Below, piece after piece: positions 16,323 to 24,668 of a stretch of 64,000 nucleotides of DNA. Made by a program: the position numbers and the translations under genes. The notes under the pieces were generated by a model. The model was not told the DNA's origin. It was given only the letters and a program-made list of their open reading frames with translations, and searched no databases. The stretch comes from Streptomyces sp. NBC_01478 (GTDB lineage Bacteria > Actinomycetota > Actinomycetes > Streptomycetales > Streptomycetaceae). The stretch's first letter is position 1, and every line of letters begins with the position of its first letter. The stretch covers positions 5,933,501 through 5,997,500 of the forward strand of contig NZ_CP109444.1 of NCBI RefSeq assembly GCF_036227225.1, read 5' to 3'.

Positions 16323-18575
16323 ATGAACGCGCCGTACGACGGTGACCGCGGTCAGGGCGCGGGCGGCTCGGACTACCCCGAGAGTCCGCCGCCCGAGCAC
16401 GGCCAGGTGCCGCCGCAGCCCCCCGCGGACATGTACCTCCAAGACGCCTACGACCAGGACCCCTACCGGGCACAGGACCTCTCCGCCCAGGACCCGGTCG
16501 CCGAGGCGCTCTACGACCGTGCCGCCCACCCCCCGCCCCCTCCGGGCACGTACCAGCCGCAGCCCCCGCTCTACGCACAGCCGCCCCAGTCCCCGTACGC
16601 CCCGGACCCCCGCGTGTGGGCGCAGACCCCGGCCCCCGAGCCGGAGGGCCCGACCCAGTACCTGCCGTACGGCGACGACGCCCGGACGACCCAGTTCGTG
16701 GGCGTGGACGACCTGGTGACCGGGGCCGGCGAGGAGTACCACGAGCCGGACGCCTTCGCTCATCTCTTCCGGGACCAGGGCCAGGGCGGCGGACGCCCGC
16801 CGATGGACGCCCCGGCGGTCCCCGGCCCGTCCCCGGCACCCCACTCGGGCCAGGCGCCCGTCGCGCCGTCCCCGGCGCCGATGTCCGACGCCACGATGCA
16901 GCTCACTCCCACGGCGCCGGCACCCGCGGCCGCTCCCAAGAAGGGTGGGCGGGCCACCGGTCTGCTGAAGTCGAGTGCCGTGATGGCGGCGGGCACGATG
17001 GTCTCCCGCCTGACCGGCTTCGTCCGCTCCGCGCTGATCGTCTCCGCGCTGGGTGTCGGCATGCTCGGCGACACTTTCCAGGTCGCCTACCAGTTGCCGA
17101 CGATGATCTACATCCTGACCGTGGGCGGTGGCCTCAACTCCGTCTTCGTGCCGCAGCTCGTGCGTGCCATGAAGGAGGACGACGACGGCGGTGAGGCGTT
17201 CGCCAACCGGCTGCTGACCCTCGTCATGGTGGCGCTGGGCGCGCTCACCGCGCTCGCGGTCTTCGCGGCACCCCTCCTGATCCGTCTGTTGTCCGACTCG
17301 GTGGCCAACGACCCGGCGGCCAACGAGGTGGGCGTCACCTTCGTCCGCTACTTCCTGCCCTCGATCTTCTTCATGGGCGTCCACGTCGTGATGGGCCAGA
17401 TCCTGAACGCGCGCGGCAAGTTCGGCGCGATGATGTGGACCCCGGTCCTCAACAACATCGTCATCATCGTGACGCTCGGCATGTTCATCTGGGTGTACGG
17501 CACCTCCGCGAACTCCGGCATGAAGGTCACGAACATCCCGCCGGAGGGCCAGCGACTGCTCGGCATCGGCGTGCTGCTCGGCCTGGTCGTCCAGGCGCTC
17601 GCGATGATCCCGTACCTGCGGGAGACCGGCTTCCGGCTGCGGTTGCGCTTCGACTGGCGCGGACACGGTCTCGGCAAGGCCGCGACGCTCGCCAAGTGGA
17701 CCGTCCTCTTCGTCCTCGCCAACCAGGCCGGCGCGATCGTCGTGTCCCAACTGTCCACCGCCGCGGGCAAGTCCTCGCCCGTCGACGGTACGGGCTTCGC
17801 CGCCTACGCCAACGCGCAGCTCATCTGGGGCCTGCCACAGGCGATCATCACCGTCTCCCTGATGGCCGCGCTGCTGCCGCGCATCTCGCGCTCGGCGGCG
17901 GAGGGCGACGGAGGAGCCGTCCGCGACGACATCTCCCAGGGGCTGCGCACGACCGCCGTGGCGATCGTGCCGATCGCCTTCGGCCTGCTCTCGCTCGGCA
18001 TCCCGATGTGCACGCTGATCTTCGGCTCCTCGGGGACCAGTGAGGCCACCAACATGGGCTTCATGCTGATGGCCTTCGCCCTCGGCCTGATCCCGTACTC
18101 GGTGCAGTACGTCGTCCTGCGCGCCTTCTACGCGTACGAGGACACCCGAACTCCCTTCTACAACACGGTCATCGTGGCCGCCGTCAACGCCGGCGCCTCA
18201 GTGGCCTGCTACTTCGTCCTCCCGGCCCGCTGGGCCGTGGTGGGCATGGCCGCCTCGTACGGTCTCGCCTACGCGATCGGTGTCGGCGTCGCCTGGAACC
18301 GGCTGCGCAAGCGGCTGAACGGCGACCTGGACGGCGCGCGCGTGCTTCGGACGTACGCTCGGCTCTGTATCGCCTCCGTGCCGGCCGCACTGCTCAGTGG
18401 TGCGGCTTGCTACGGGATCGGACATACGCTCGGCCAGGGGGTCGTCGGCTCGTTCGCCGCCCTCCTGGTGGGCGGTGCCGTACTGCTCGGAATCTTCTAC
18501 GTCGCGGCCCGCCGCATGCGCATCGAGGAGCTCAACTCCCTCGTGGGCATGGTGCGCGGGCGCTTGGGGCGTTGA
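16323..18575 (+). CDS. murJ: lipid II flippase MurJ (MviN)
   Basis: Translocates the peptidoglycan precursor lipid II across the membrane (MOP superfamily). The 750-residue protein has a cytoplasmic Pro/Tyr-rich disordered leader of about 210 residues followed by the 14-helix MviN core, starting at SSAVMAAGTMVSRLTGFVRSALI, with family motifs such as YQLPTMIYILTVGGGLNSVFVPQLV and RAFYAYEDTRTPF. Most bacterial MurJ proteins are about 510-550 residues, so the leader is an actinobacterial addition. The ATG at 16323 follows gatgaggtggggtaacc. The next gene encodes a membrane pseudokinase; in mycobacteria the two parts are one polypeptide. The flippase domain here ends normally, so this is a genuine split, not a frameshift. 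Confidence 0.95.
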   Translation: MNAPYDGDRGQGAGGSDYPESPPPEHGQVPPQPPADMYLQDAYDQDPYRAQDLSAQDPVAEALYDRAAHPPPPPGTYQPQPPLYAQPPQSPYAPDPRVWAQTPAPEPEGPTQYLPYGDDARTTQFVGVDDLVTGAGEEYHEPDAFAHLFRDQGQGGGRPPMDAPAVPGPSPAPHSGQAPVAPSPAPMSDATMQLTPTAPAPAAAPKKGGRATGLLKSSAVMAAGTMVSRLTGFVRSALIVSALGVGMLGDTFQVAYQLPTMIYILTVGGGLNSVFVPQLVRAMKEDDDGGEAFANRLLTLVMVALGALTALAVFAAPLLIRLLSDSVANDPAANEVGVTFVRYFLPSIFFMGVHVVMGQILNARGKFGAMMWTPVLNNIVIIVTLGMFIWVYGTSANSGMKVTNIPPEGQRLLGIGVLLGLVVQALAMIPYLRETGFRLRLRFDWRGHGLGKAATLAKWTVLFVLANQAGAIVVSQLSTAAGKSSPVDGTGFAAYANAQLIWGLPQAIITVSLMAALLPRISRSAAEGDGGAVRDDISQGLRTTAVAIVPIAFGLLSLGIPMCTLIFGSSGTSEATNMGFMLMAFALGLIPYSVQYVVLRAFYAYEDTRTPFYNTVIVAAVNAGASVACYFVLPARWAVVGMAASYGLAYAIGVGVAWNRLRKRLNGDLDGARVLRTYARLCIASVPAALLSGAACYGIGHTLGQGVVGSFAALLVGGAVLLGIFYVAARRMRIEELNSLVGMVRGRLGR

Positions 18576-18693
18576 GGCGGGGGCACACGCACAACCATCG
18601 TCCGCCGCTGTGTGTCGTGCATAGCGGCAGACTGTGGGCACAATTGGTTTCGGCGTCGGACAGCGTGCAACGGATGGGGAGGCAGGAGCGACG

Positions 18694-20406
18694 GTGGCGG
18701 AACGGAGCACGGCTGCCGTCGACGTGGCAGACAACAGCGGCGACGAGCCGCTGACCGCCAAGGCGGACCAGGCCACGGCCGACGGGGTGGCCCAGAACCC
18801 GGAGCGGGACACGGAGAGCGACAAGGCACAGGGGAGCGGCGGGATCGAGGAAACCGAGAAGGCCTCGCCTCCCGAACTGCACAGCGGTCACAAGCTCGCC
18901 AGACGCTATCGCCTCGAAGAGTGCGTCACCCGTCTGGACGGCTTCAGCAGTTGGCGCGCGGTGGACGAGAAACTCCGCCGTGCCGTCGGCGTCCACATCC
19001 TGCCCGCAGACCATTCGAGAGCCCGTTCTGTGCTGGCCGCGGCCCGTTCCTCGGCGCTGCTGGGTGATCCCCGCTTCGTCCAGGTCCTGGACGCCGTGGA
19101 GGAGAACGACCTCGTCTACGTCGTGCACGAATGGCTGCCCGACGCCACGGAACTGACGGCGCTTCTGGCCCCCGGCCCGCTGGAAGTGCACGACGCCTAC
19201 CAGATGGTCAGCCAGATCGCCTCGGCCATGGCCGCCGCGCACCGCGAGGGCCTCGCCCATCTGCGCCTGAACCCGAACGCGGTGCTGCGCACCTCGTCCG
19301 GCCAGTGGCGCATCCGTGGCCTGGCCGTCAACGCCGCGCTGCGCGGCATCAGTTCGGACACCCCGCAGCGCGCGGACACAGAGGCGATCGGCGCCCTGCT
19401 GTACGCGGCGCTCACTCAGCGCTGGCCGTACGAGAGCGACGCCTACGGCCTGTCCGGGCTGCCCAAGGGCGTCGGCCTCATCGCCCCCGACCAGGTGCGT
19501 GCGGGTGTCCACCGCGGTCTGTCGGAGCTCGCCATGCGTGCGCTCGCCAACGACGGTGCCACGGCCTCCCGGCACGAATCGGCGTGCACCACGCCGGAGG
19601 AGCTGGTGAAGGCGATCGGCGAGATGCCCCGCATCCGTCCGCCGGAGCCGGCGTTCACCGCACCGCCCGAGTACCAGCGCACGACGTACCAACAGGGCAC
19701 GTACGGCCGTCCGTCGCCGCCCGGTGCCACCCAGGTTCCGCCGACCCCACCGCCCCCGCTGCAGAGCCGCACCGGCAAGGCCCTCAAGTGGGCCGTGTCC
19801 GCGCTGCTGATCGCCGCGCTGGGTCTGGGCAGTTGGCAGCTCGCGGACGCGCTCATGGACCAGGGCAACAAGTCCGAGGACACGAAGCAGACGCAGACCA
19901 CGGACGGGAACGACAAGGGCGGCGACAAGACCAAGCCGGTCAAGACGCTCGCGATCCAGGGCGCCAAGGAGTTCGTGGCCAAGGGCGACGCGCAGCATCC
20001 GAACGACGTCGACAAGACCTACGACGGCGACCCGTCGACCTACTGGCGGACCTCCAGCTTCATAGGGGGCCCGGTGCTCGCGCCGTACAAGCCTGGCGTG
20101 GGCATCGTCTACGACCTCGGTTCGGCCCAGAACGTCTCCGCGGCGACCATAGGGCTCTACTACAGCGGCGATCACACAACGGTGAAGCTCTACGCAGCCG
20201 ACTCGCTGTCGCCCTCCTCGCTGGACTCCATGACGCAGATCGGCACTGTCACGACAACCGGGACCAGTGCCACGGTGAAGGTCACCAAGCAGGTGAAGAG
20301 CCGGTACGTTCTTGTCTGGCTCACCGCTCTGCCGCACGCGGACGGCGACCAGTACAGCGACGCCGGCTACAAGCAGGCCATCACCGACGTGAAGTTCACG
20401 GGCTGA
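18694..20406 (+). CDS. membrane pseudokinase, MviN-associated
   Basis: A 570-residue protein with a kinase-like cytoplasmic domain (about 60-330), one membrane helix (about 366-386) and an extracytoplasmic beta-sandwich domain (about 420-570, discoidin/galactose-binding-like by eye). The kinase fold lacks all three catalytic signatures. The VAIK lysine is replaced by His101 (VGVHIL), the HRD aspartate by Arg191 (HLRLNPN), and DFG by Arg208-Gly209-Leu210. It should therefore be catalytically dead. In M. tuberculosis the same domain order is fused to MviN and, when phosphorylated, recruits the FHA protein FhaA. The GTG at 18694 is preceded by ggaggcaggag; an upstream GTG at 18634 has no such site. 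It lies between murJ and sigM on one strand. Confidence 0.88.
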   Translation: MAERSTAAVDVADNSGDEPLTAKADQATADGVAQNPERDTESDKAQGSGGIEETEKASPPELHSGHKLARRYRLEECVTRLDGFSSWRAVDEKLRRAVGVHILPADHSRARSVLAAARSSALLGDPRFVQVLDAVEENDLVYVVHEWLPDATELTALLAPGPLEVHDAYQMVSQIASAMAAAHREGLAHLRLNPNAVLRTSSGQWRIRGLAVNAALRGISSDTPQRADTEAIGALLYAALTQRWPYESDAYGLSGLPKGVGLIAPDQVRAGVHRGLSELAMRALANDGATASRHESACTTPEELVKAIGEMPRIRPPEPAFTAPPEYQRTTYQQGTYGRPSPPGATQVPPTPPPPLQSRTGKALKWAVSALLIAALGLGSWQLADALMDQGNKSEDTKQTQTTDGNDKGGDKTKPVKTLAIQGAKEFVAKGDAQHPNDVDKTYDGDPSTYWRTSSFIGGPVLAPYKPGVGIVYDLGSAQNVSAATIGLYYSGDHTTVKLYAADSLSPSSLDSMTQIGTVTTTGTSATVKVTKQVKSRYVLVWLTALPHADGDQYSDAGYKQAITDVKFTG

Positions 20407-20433
20407 CGTCTCATCGGAGGGGGAGGGGGTCCG

Positions 20434-21159
20434 ATGGCGGAAGGCGCCGGATACGACGGAACGAGCGATCAGGATCTGCTCGCCCGCCATGTTGAAGGTG
20501 ACCCCGACGCCTTCGGTGAGCTCGTACGGCGGCACCGGGACCGGCTCTGGGCCGTGGCCCTGCGCACGCTGGGAGACCGCGAGGAGGCCGCTGACGCGGT
20601 CCAGGACGCCCTTGTCTCCGCCTACCGGGCCGCCCATACCTTTCGCGGCCAGTCGGCCGTCACGACCTGGCTCCACCGGATCACGGTGAACGCCTGCCTG
20701 GACCGTGCCCGCAAGGCCGCCTCCAGGAAGACGTCTCCGGTCGACGACACCGAGCGCCTGGAACAGCTCCTTGAACCGCACGAGTCGGCCGCCGCTCCCG
20801 CTGAGCGCAACGACCTGCACCGCCAACTGCTGGAAGCCCTGGGCACCCTTCCGCCCGACCAGCGTGCCGCTCTCGTTCTGGTGGACATGCAGGGTTACCC
20901 CGTCGCGGAAGCCGCTCAGATGCTCGATGTGCCGACCGGCACGGTGAAGAGCCGCTGTGCCCGCGGAAGAGCGAGGCTGCTGCCGCTGCTCACCCACCTA
21001 CGGCCGGAAAGAGCCGGTGACGGCAAGGAACCCGGCGCAGGACGGAACCGGGCGCAGGGGACATCCGTCCCACCGGCAGCGGGACCGCGCGATGCGGGTC
21101 CCAAGGATGCAGGGCCGAGCGGTTCAACTGCTGTGAAGGGCGGAGGTGGGCGAGCGTGA
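20434..21159 (+). CDS. sigM: ECF RNA polymerase sigma factor SigM
   Basis: An extracytoplasmic-function sigma factor of 241 residues. Region 2 (HVEGDPDAFGELVRRHRDRLWAVALRTLGD through TFRGQSAVTTWLHRITVNACLDRAR) and region 4 (LPPDQRAALVLVDMQGYPVAEAAQMLDVPTGTVKSRCARGRARL) are complete. A low-complexity C-terminal tail of about 40 residues follows. It starts 27 bases after the pseudokinase gene and overlaps the next gene by four bases (GTGA), so sigma and anti-sigma are translationally coupled. The neighbours trxB-trxA match the sigM-trx arrangement of mycobacteria, where SigM is a stress sigma factor. Confidence 0.93.
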   Translation: MAEGAGYDGTSDQDLLARHVEGDPDAFGELVRRHRDRLWAVALRTLGDREEAADAVQDALVSAYRAAHTFRGQSAVTTWLHRITVNACLDRARKAASRKTSPVDDTERLEQLLEPHESAAAPAERNDLHRQLLEALGTLPPDQRAALVLVDMQGYPVAEAAQMLDVPTGTVKSRCARGRARLLPLLTHLRPERAGDGKEPGAGRNRAQGTSVPPAAGPRDAGPKDAGPSGSTAVKGGGGRA

Positions 21160-22136
21160 CATCCACGACAGACACGGCCGGGCACCCGGACGTCGCGGAG
21201 ATCTCCGACCTCACCGAGGGCCTTCTCCCGCCGTCCAGGACAGCGGAGGTACGACAGCATCTGGACGAGTGCGAACTCTGCGCGGACGTCCACGACTCAC
21301 TCGACGAGATCCGGGGCCTGCTGGGCACCATGCCCGGGCCGCCCCGCATGCCCGCCGAGATCGCCGGCCGTATCGACGCGGCCCTCGCTGCGGAGGCACT
21401 GCTGGGTGCCACCACTCCCGAGTCCCTGGCCGCATCGACTTTGGTGACCGCCTCCCGGTCCACGTCCGGCGAGAACAGCGAGGACGGGGAGTACACCGAG
21501 GCGCATGTTTCACGTGAAACATCGCCCGCGGCAGCCCGACCGTCTGGACACGCACATGCGGCGACCGGTCCCGGGCGCAAGGATCGTAAGGAACGCAAGG
21601 AGCGGAATCGCGGCGGACGTCGCGGAAGGATCGTCCTGGGTGCCGTATTCACGGCGGCCGTTCTGGGAGCCGGCTCTCTGTTCATCCAGTCGCTGGGCGA
21701 TCACAACTCGTCCGACACAGCCCACGGGAACGCGACCAGTTCCGCGGACACCTTCTCCAAGGGGAAGCTGGAGAGCGAGGTCTCGGGTCTCCTGGCCACC
21801 AAGCCGGCCATAAGCCAGGGCGTCAAGAGCGGGGGGCCCTGGAATGCCGCGACGGAACCCGACGGAGCCGAGTCTTCCACCAAGACTCCCAAAATCCTGA
21901 TCGAACCCTCCGGCTCCATCCCGGACTGCATCCGGCAAGGCGTGGACCGTGGCACCACGGATGTCCTCGGTTACAAGAAGGGCACCTACAACGGGACCGC
22001 CGCCTATCTCGTGGTGCTGCCCGACGCTTCCGACAGCAGCCGGGTCACGGCTTACATCGTCGACGCGACCTGCGTGAGCCGACAGACGTCGACTCCTGGC
22101 AAGGTCCTTCTGACGCAGTCCTTCGCGCATTCCTGA
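21156..22136 (+). CDS. zinc-type anti-sigma factor for SigM, membrane anchored
   Basis: A 326-residue protein beginning with a short anti-sigma domain that carries the ZAS metal motif His35-x3-Cys39-x2-Cys42 (HLDECELC), which holds an ECF sigma factor inactive. A charged linker, one membrane helix (about 147-171, GRIVLGAVFTAAVLGAGSLFIQ) and an extracytoplasmic domain of about 150 residues follow. The GTG start overlaps the sigM stop (GTGA). A perfect parS site lies inside the coding sequence and encodes HVSRET in the linker before the membrane helix. A redox or envelope signal is likely, given the adjacent thioredoxin genes, but this is inference. Confidence 0.87.
   Translation: MTSTTDTAGHPDVAEISDLTEGLLPPSRTAEVRQHLDECELCADVHDSLDEIRGLLGTMPGPPRMPAEIAGRIDAALAAEALLGATTPESLAASTLVTASRSTSGENSEDGEYTEAHVSRETSPAAARPSGHAHAATGPGRKDRKERKERNRGGRRGRIVLGAVFTAAVLGAGSLFIQSLGDHNSSDTAHGNATSSADTFSKGKLESEVSGLLATKPAISQGVKSGGPWNAATEPDGAESSTKTPKILIEPSGSIPDCIRQGVDRGTTDVLGYKKGTYNGTAAYLVVLPDASDSSRVTAYIVDATCVSRQTSTPGKVLLTQSFAHS
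21507..21520. promoter_or_regulatory. parS site inside the anti-sigma gene
   Basis: A perfect GTTTCACGTGAAAC lying entirely in the anti-sigma reading frame, where it reads as Val-Ser-Arg-Glu-Thr. It falls in the low-conservation linker, so the site could be kept without disturbing a domain. Confidence 0.9.
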
Positions 22137-22307
22137 CTCCGGACGGCTTCTCTCCATCCGTCGTGGCGCCTCCCCGCTGCGTGCCGTCTTCGTGTGCCCG
22201 GACACAGCGGGAATGCGGGCCCCGTAGGATCCGTTGGGTGGGGTGGAGGCTCTGAGAGGGGCTCCCACCGGTCGTACTGACGCAGTCCAGAGACGAGGAA
22301 CCAAGCC

Positions 22308-23276
22308 GTGAGCGACGTCCGAAACGTGATCATCATCGGCTCAGGGCCCGCCGGCTATACGGCGGCGCTCTACACCGCGCGCGCGTCGCTGAAGCCGCTG
22401 GTGTTCGAAGGTGCCGTCACCGCCGGTGGTGCGCTGATGAACACCACCGAGGTCGAGAACTTCCCGGGCTTCCAGGACGGCATCATGGGCCCCGAGCTCA
22501 TGGACAACATGCGCGCGCAGGCTGAGCGCTTCGGCGCCGAGCTGATCCCGGACGACGTGGTCTCCGTCGACCTGACCGGTGAGATCAAGACCGTCACGGA
22601 CACTTCGGGCACCGTGCACAAGGCGAAGGCCGTCATCGTCACCACCGGCTCCCAGCACCGCAAGCTGGGTCTGCCGAACGAGGACGCGCTCTCCGGCCGG
22701 GGTGTCTCCTGGTGTGCGACCTGTGACGGGTTCTTCTTCAAGGACCAGGACATCGCCGTCATCGGAGGCGGTGACACGGCGATGGAGGAGGCGACCTTCC
22801 TCTCCCGCTTCGCCAAGTCCGTGACGATCGTCCACCGCCGGGACAGCCTGCGTGCCTCCAAGGCGATGCAGGAGCGCGCCTTCGCCGACCCGAAGATCAA
22901 GTTCGTCTGGGACAGCGAGGTCGCCGAGATCGAGGGCGACCCGAAGCTCGCCGGCCTCAAGCTGCGCAACCTGAAGACCGGGGAACTCTCCGACCTCGCG
23001 GTGACGGGCCTGTTCATCGCGATCGGCCACGACCCCCGCACGGAACTCTTCAAGGGCCAGCTCGACCTGGACGGAGAGGGCTACCTCAAGGTCGAGGCTC
23101 CCTCGACCCGCACCAACCTGACCGGTGTCTTCGGCGCCGGTGACGTCGTCGACCACACCTACCGCCAGGCCATCACCGCTGCCGGTACGGGCTGCTCCGC
23201 TGCTCTGGACACCGAGCATTTCCTTGCCGCCCTCGCGGACAAGGAACAGGCAGAGCCCGCGAAGACCACCGTCTGA
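22308..23276 (+). CDS. trxB: thioredoxin reductase
   Basis: NADPH-dependent flavoprotein (EC 1.8.1.9) that reduces thioredoxin. The 322-residue protein has the FAD-binding [18 protein letters not shown] near the start, the redox-active Cys136-Ala-Thr-Cys139 followed by DG, the NADPH-binding [12 protein letters not shown], and the C-terminal FAD motif [24 protein letters not shown]. The GTG at 22308 follows gacgaggaaccaagcc. There is a 170-base gap after the anti-sigma gene, so it probably has its own promoter, possibly a SigM or SigR target. trxA follows after 42 bases. Confidence 0.97.
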   Translation: MSDVRNVIIIGSGPAGYTAALYTARASLKPLVFEGAVTAGGALMNTTEVENFPGFQDGIMGPELMDNMRAQAERFGAELIPDDVVSVDLTGEIKTVTDTSGTVHKAKAVIVTTGSQHRKLGLPNEDALSGRGVSWCATCDGFFFKDQDIAVIGGGDTAMEEATFLSRFAKSVTIVHRRDSLRASKAMQERAFADPKIKFVWDSEVAEIEGDPKLAGLKLRNLKTGELSDLAVTGLFIAIGHDPRTELFKGQLDLDGEGYLKVEAPSTRTNLTGVFGAGDVVDHTYRQAITAAGTGCSAALDTEHFLAALADKEQAEPAKTTV

Positions 23277-23318
23277 CCCCCATCCTCCCCACCGCACGAT
23301 CAAGTTAAGGAGCCCGCC

Positions 23319-23654
23319 GTGGCCGGCACTCTGAAGAATGTGACCGACGCTTCCTTCGACGAGGACGTACTCAAGAGCGACAAGCCCGTCCTGGTGGACT
23401 TCTGGGCTTCCTGGTGCGGCCCGTGCCGTCAGATCGCTCCGTCCCTCGAAGCCATCGCCGCCGAGCACGGCGACCAGATCGAGATCGTCAAGCTCAACAT
23501 CGACGAGAACCCGGCCACGGCCGCCAGGTACGGCGTCATGTCCATCCCGACCCTGAACGTCTACCAGGATGGCGAGGTCGCCAAGACCATCGTCGGTGCC
23601 AAGCCGAAGGCTGCGATCCTTCGCGACCTCGACGAGTTCATCGCCGCCAAGTGA
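23319..23654 (+). CDS. trxA: thioredoxin
   Basis: A 111-residue thioredoxin with the active site WASWCGPC (Cys33 and Cys36) and the cis-proline region MSIPTLNVYQDGE. It is reduced by the adjacent TrxB. The GTG at 23319 is preceded by aaggagcccgcc. Two parS sites begin immediately after its stop codon: the TGA at 23652-23654 shares its last base with the inverted repeat. Confidence 0.97.
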   Translation: MAGTLKNVTDASFDEDVLKSDKPVLVDFWASWCGPCRQIAPSLEAIAAEHGDQIEIVKLNIDENPATAARYGVMSIPTLNVYQDGEVAKTIVGAKPKAAILRDLDEFIAAK

Positions 23655-23688
23655 TGTTTCACGTGAAACCGTGTTTCACGTGAAACAT
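23654..23688. promoter_or_regulatory. two parS sites forming a 35-bp inverted repeat
   Basis: Perfect GTTTCACGTGAAAC at 23656-23669 and again at 23673-23686, with centres 17 bp apart. With the flanking at/at bases the whole block is an inverted repeat with only the three central bases (cgt) unpaired. This is the closest-spaced parS pair in the window and it abuts the terminator at 23689-23720. Confidence 0.92.
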
Positions 23689-23720
23689 GAAGGGGCCGAC
23701 TCTCCGGAGTCGGCCCCTTC
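23689..23720. terminator. hairpin between trxA and the GNAT gene
   Basis: gaaggggccgactc is paired with its exact complement around the loop tccg, a 14-bp stem. It lies between convergent genes and adjoins the parS pair. Confidence 0.88.
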
Positions 23721-23723
23721 GCG

Positions 23724-24341
23724 TTAGAGCGGTCGAAGCGCTGGTTCCTTCTGTACGGCTCCCAGTAGCCGGTCGAGCGCCATCTCCACGTCTTCCTTCC
23801 AGGAGAGCGTCGTGCGCAGTTCCAGCCGCAGCCGTGGATAGGCGGGATGCTGACGGACCGTCTTGAAGCCCACGGCGAGCAGATGGTCGGCAGGCAGCAC
23901 GCAGGCGGCCTCTTTCCCGTGGGCATCGCCGAAGGCCTCGATCGCCTTGAAGCCCCGCCGCAGCAGATCCTTGGCGACCGTCTGAACCATGACCCGACCC
24001 AGTCCCTGCCCCTGGTAGCCCGGCATGATGAACGACGTCATCAGTTGTACGGCGTCCGGTGACACGGGGCTCGTGGGAAACGCCGTCGAGCGGGGGACGT
24101 AGGCCGGGGGCGCGTAGAGGACGAAGCCCACCGGCACGTCATCGACGTAGACCACCCGCCCACAGGAGCCCCAGTCGAGTAGGACGGCGGAGATCCAGGC
24201 TTCCTTCTCCGAGGCTGCCGTGCCCGCCTTCAGCGCGGCTTGCCCGCTGACGGGGTCCAACTCCCAGAAGACGCACGACCTACAGCGCTTGGGAATATCC
24301 GGGAGGTTGTCCAGCGTGAGCGGTACGAGCCGACGCCCCAT
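23724..24341 (-). CDS. GNAT-family N-acetyltransferase
   Basis: A 205-residue acetyl-CoA-dependent acetyltransferase. The acetyl-CoA pyrophosphate-binding loop is visible as PGYQGQGLGRVMVQTVAKDLLRRG (Q/RxxGxG/A type), preceded by the beta-strand MTSFIM. An N-terminal CRSCVFWELDP motif is characteristic of a group of actinobacterial acetyltransferases next to parB/trxA. The ATG at 24341 follows gaggatcagccttc; the open frame continues about 90 residues upstream with no membrane or domain character. The substrate is unknown. Confidence 0.85.
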   Translation of the reverse strand: MGRRLVPLTLDNLPDIPKRCRSCVFWELDPVSGQAALKAGTAASEKEAWISAVLLDWGSCGRVVYVDDVPVGFVLYAPPAYVPRSTAFPTSPVSPDAVQLMTSFIMPGYQGQGLGRVMVQTVAKDLLRRGFKAIEAFGDAHGKEAACVLPADHLLAVGFKTVRQHPAYPRLRLELRTTLSWKEDVEMALDRLLGAVQKEPALRPL

Positions 24342-24487
24342 GAAGGCTGATCCTCGCTTCCTTCGCCCGCAGCGTCGCGGGCGGCTGTCAGAGCGCTGCG
24401 TTCCCTGAGCAGACTGCCGACGAACCCGCCGACCGCCCCCAGGCCCAGACCCGCGCTCACCAGTCCGGTGCGGCTCACCGTTCGCAT
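24230..24487 (-). CDS. possible small hydrophobic protein overlapping the GNAT gene
   Basis: A possible 85-residue protein starting at the ATG at 24487, which has a strong ribosome binding site (ggggaggcaggggcc). The first 45 codons use G or C in the third position as real genes here do, and encode a basic start followed by a glycine-rich hydrophobic segment (LVSAGLGLGAVGGFVGSLL). The last 37 codons overlap the start of the GNAT gene in another frame, where codon bias is lost. It might be a real membrane microprotein translated ahead of the acetyltransferase, or a longer true gene that has decayed at its 3' end. Tentative. Confidence 0.35.
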   Translation of the reverse strand: MRTVSRTGLVSAGLGLGAVGGFVGSLLRERSALTAARDAAGEGSEDQPSWGVGSYRSRWTTSRIFPSAVGRASSGSWTPSAGKPR

Positions 24488-24584
24488 GGCCCCTGCCTCC
24501 CCTAAGAGGTGCTGCCAGGTGGATGCGCCATACCCGAACGCATCGTATCCATGATGTGATTTCATCGATACCGCCAGAAAGCAA

Positions 24585-24627
24585 AGAGCGGGCCGCGTTC
24601 CGGTACACACCGGACACGGCCCGCTCT
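24585..24627. terminator. hairpin downstream of parB
   Basis: agagcgggccg is paired with cggcccgctct, with a second inner stem (ttccggt/accgga). It lies about 40 bases beyond the parB stop codon on the leftward strand. Confidence 0.8.
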
Positions 24628-24668
24628 GCTGGTCGGACGAACAGAAACCATGCCGAAGGCAGGACGGC

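Noticed and set aside
18532..20997. 821-codon reverse frame across the pseudokinase and sigM
   Set aside because: Spans several forward genes and has no start signal or recognisable domain; typical of high-GC antisense openness.
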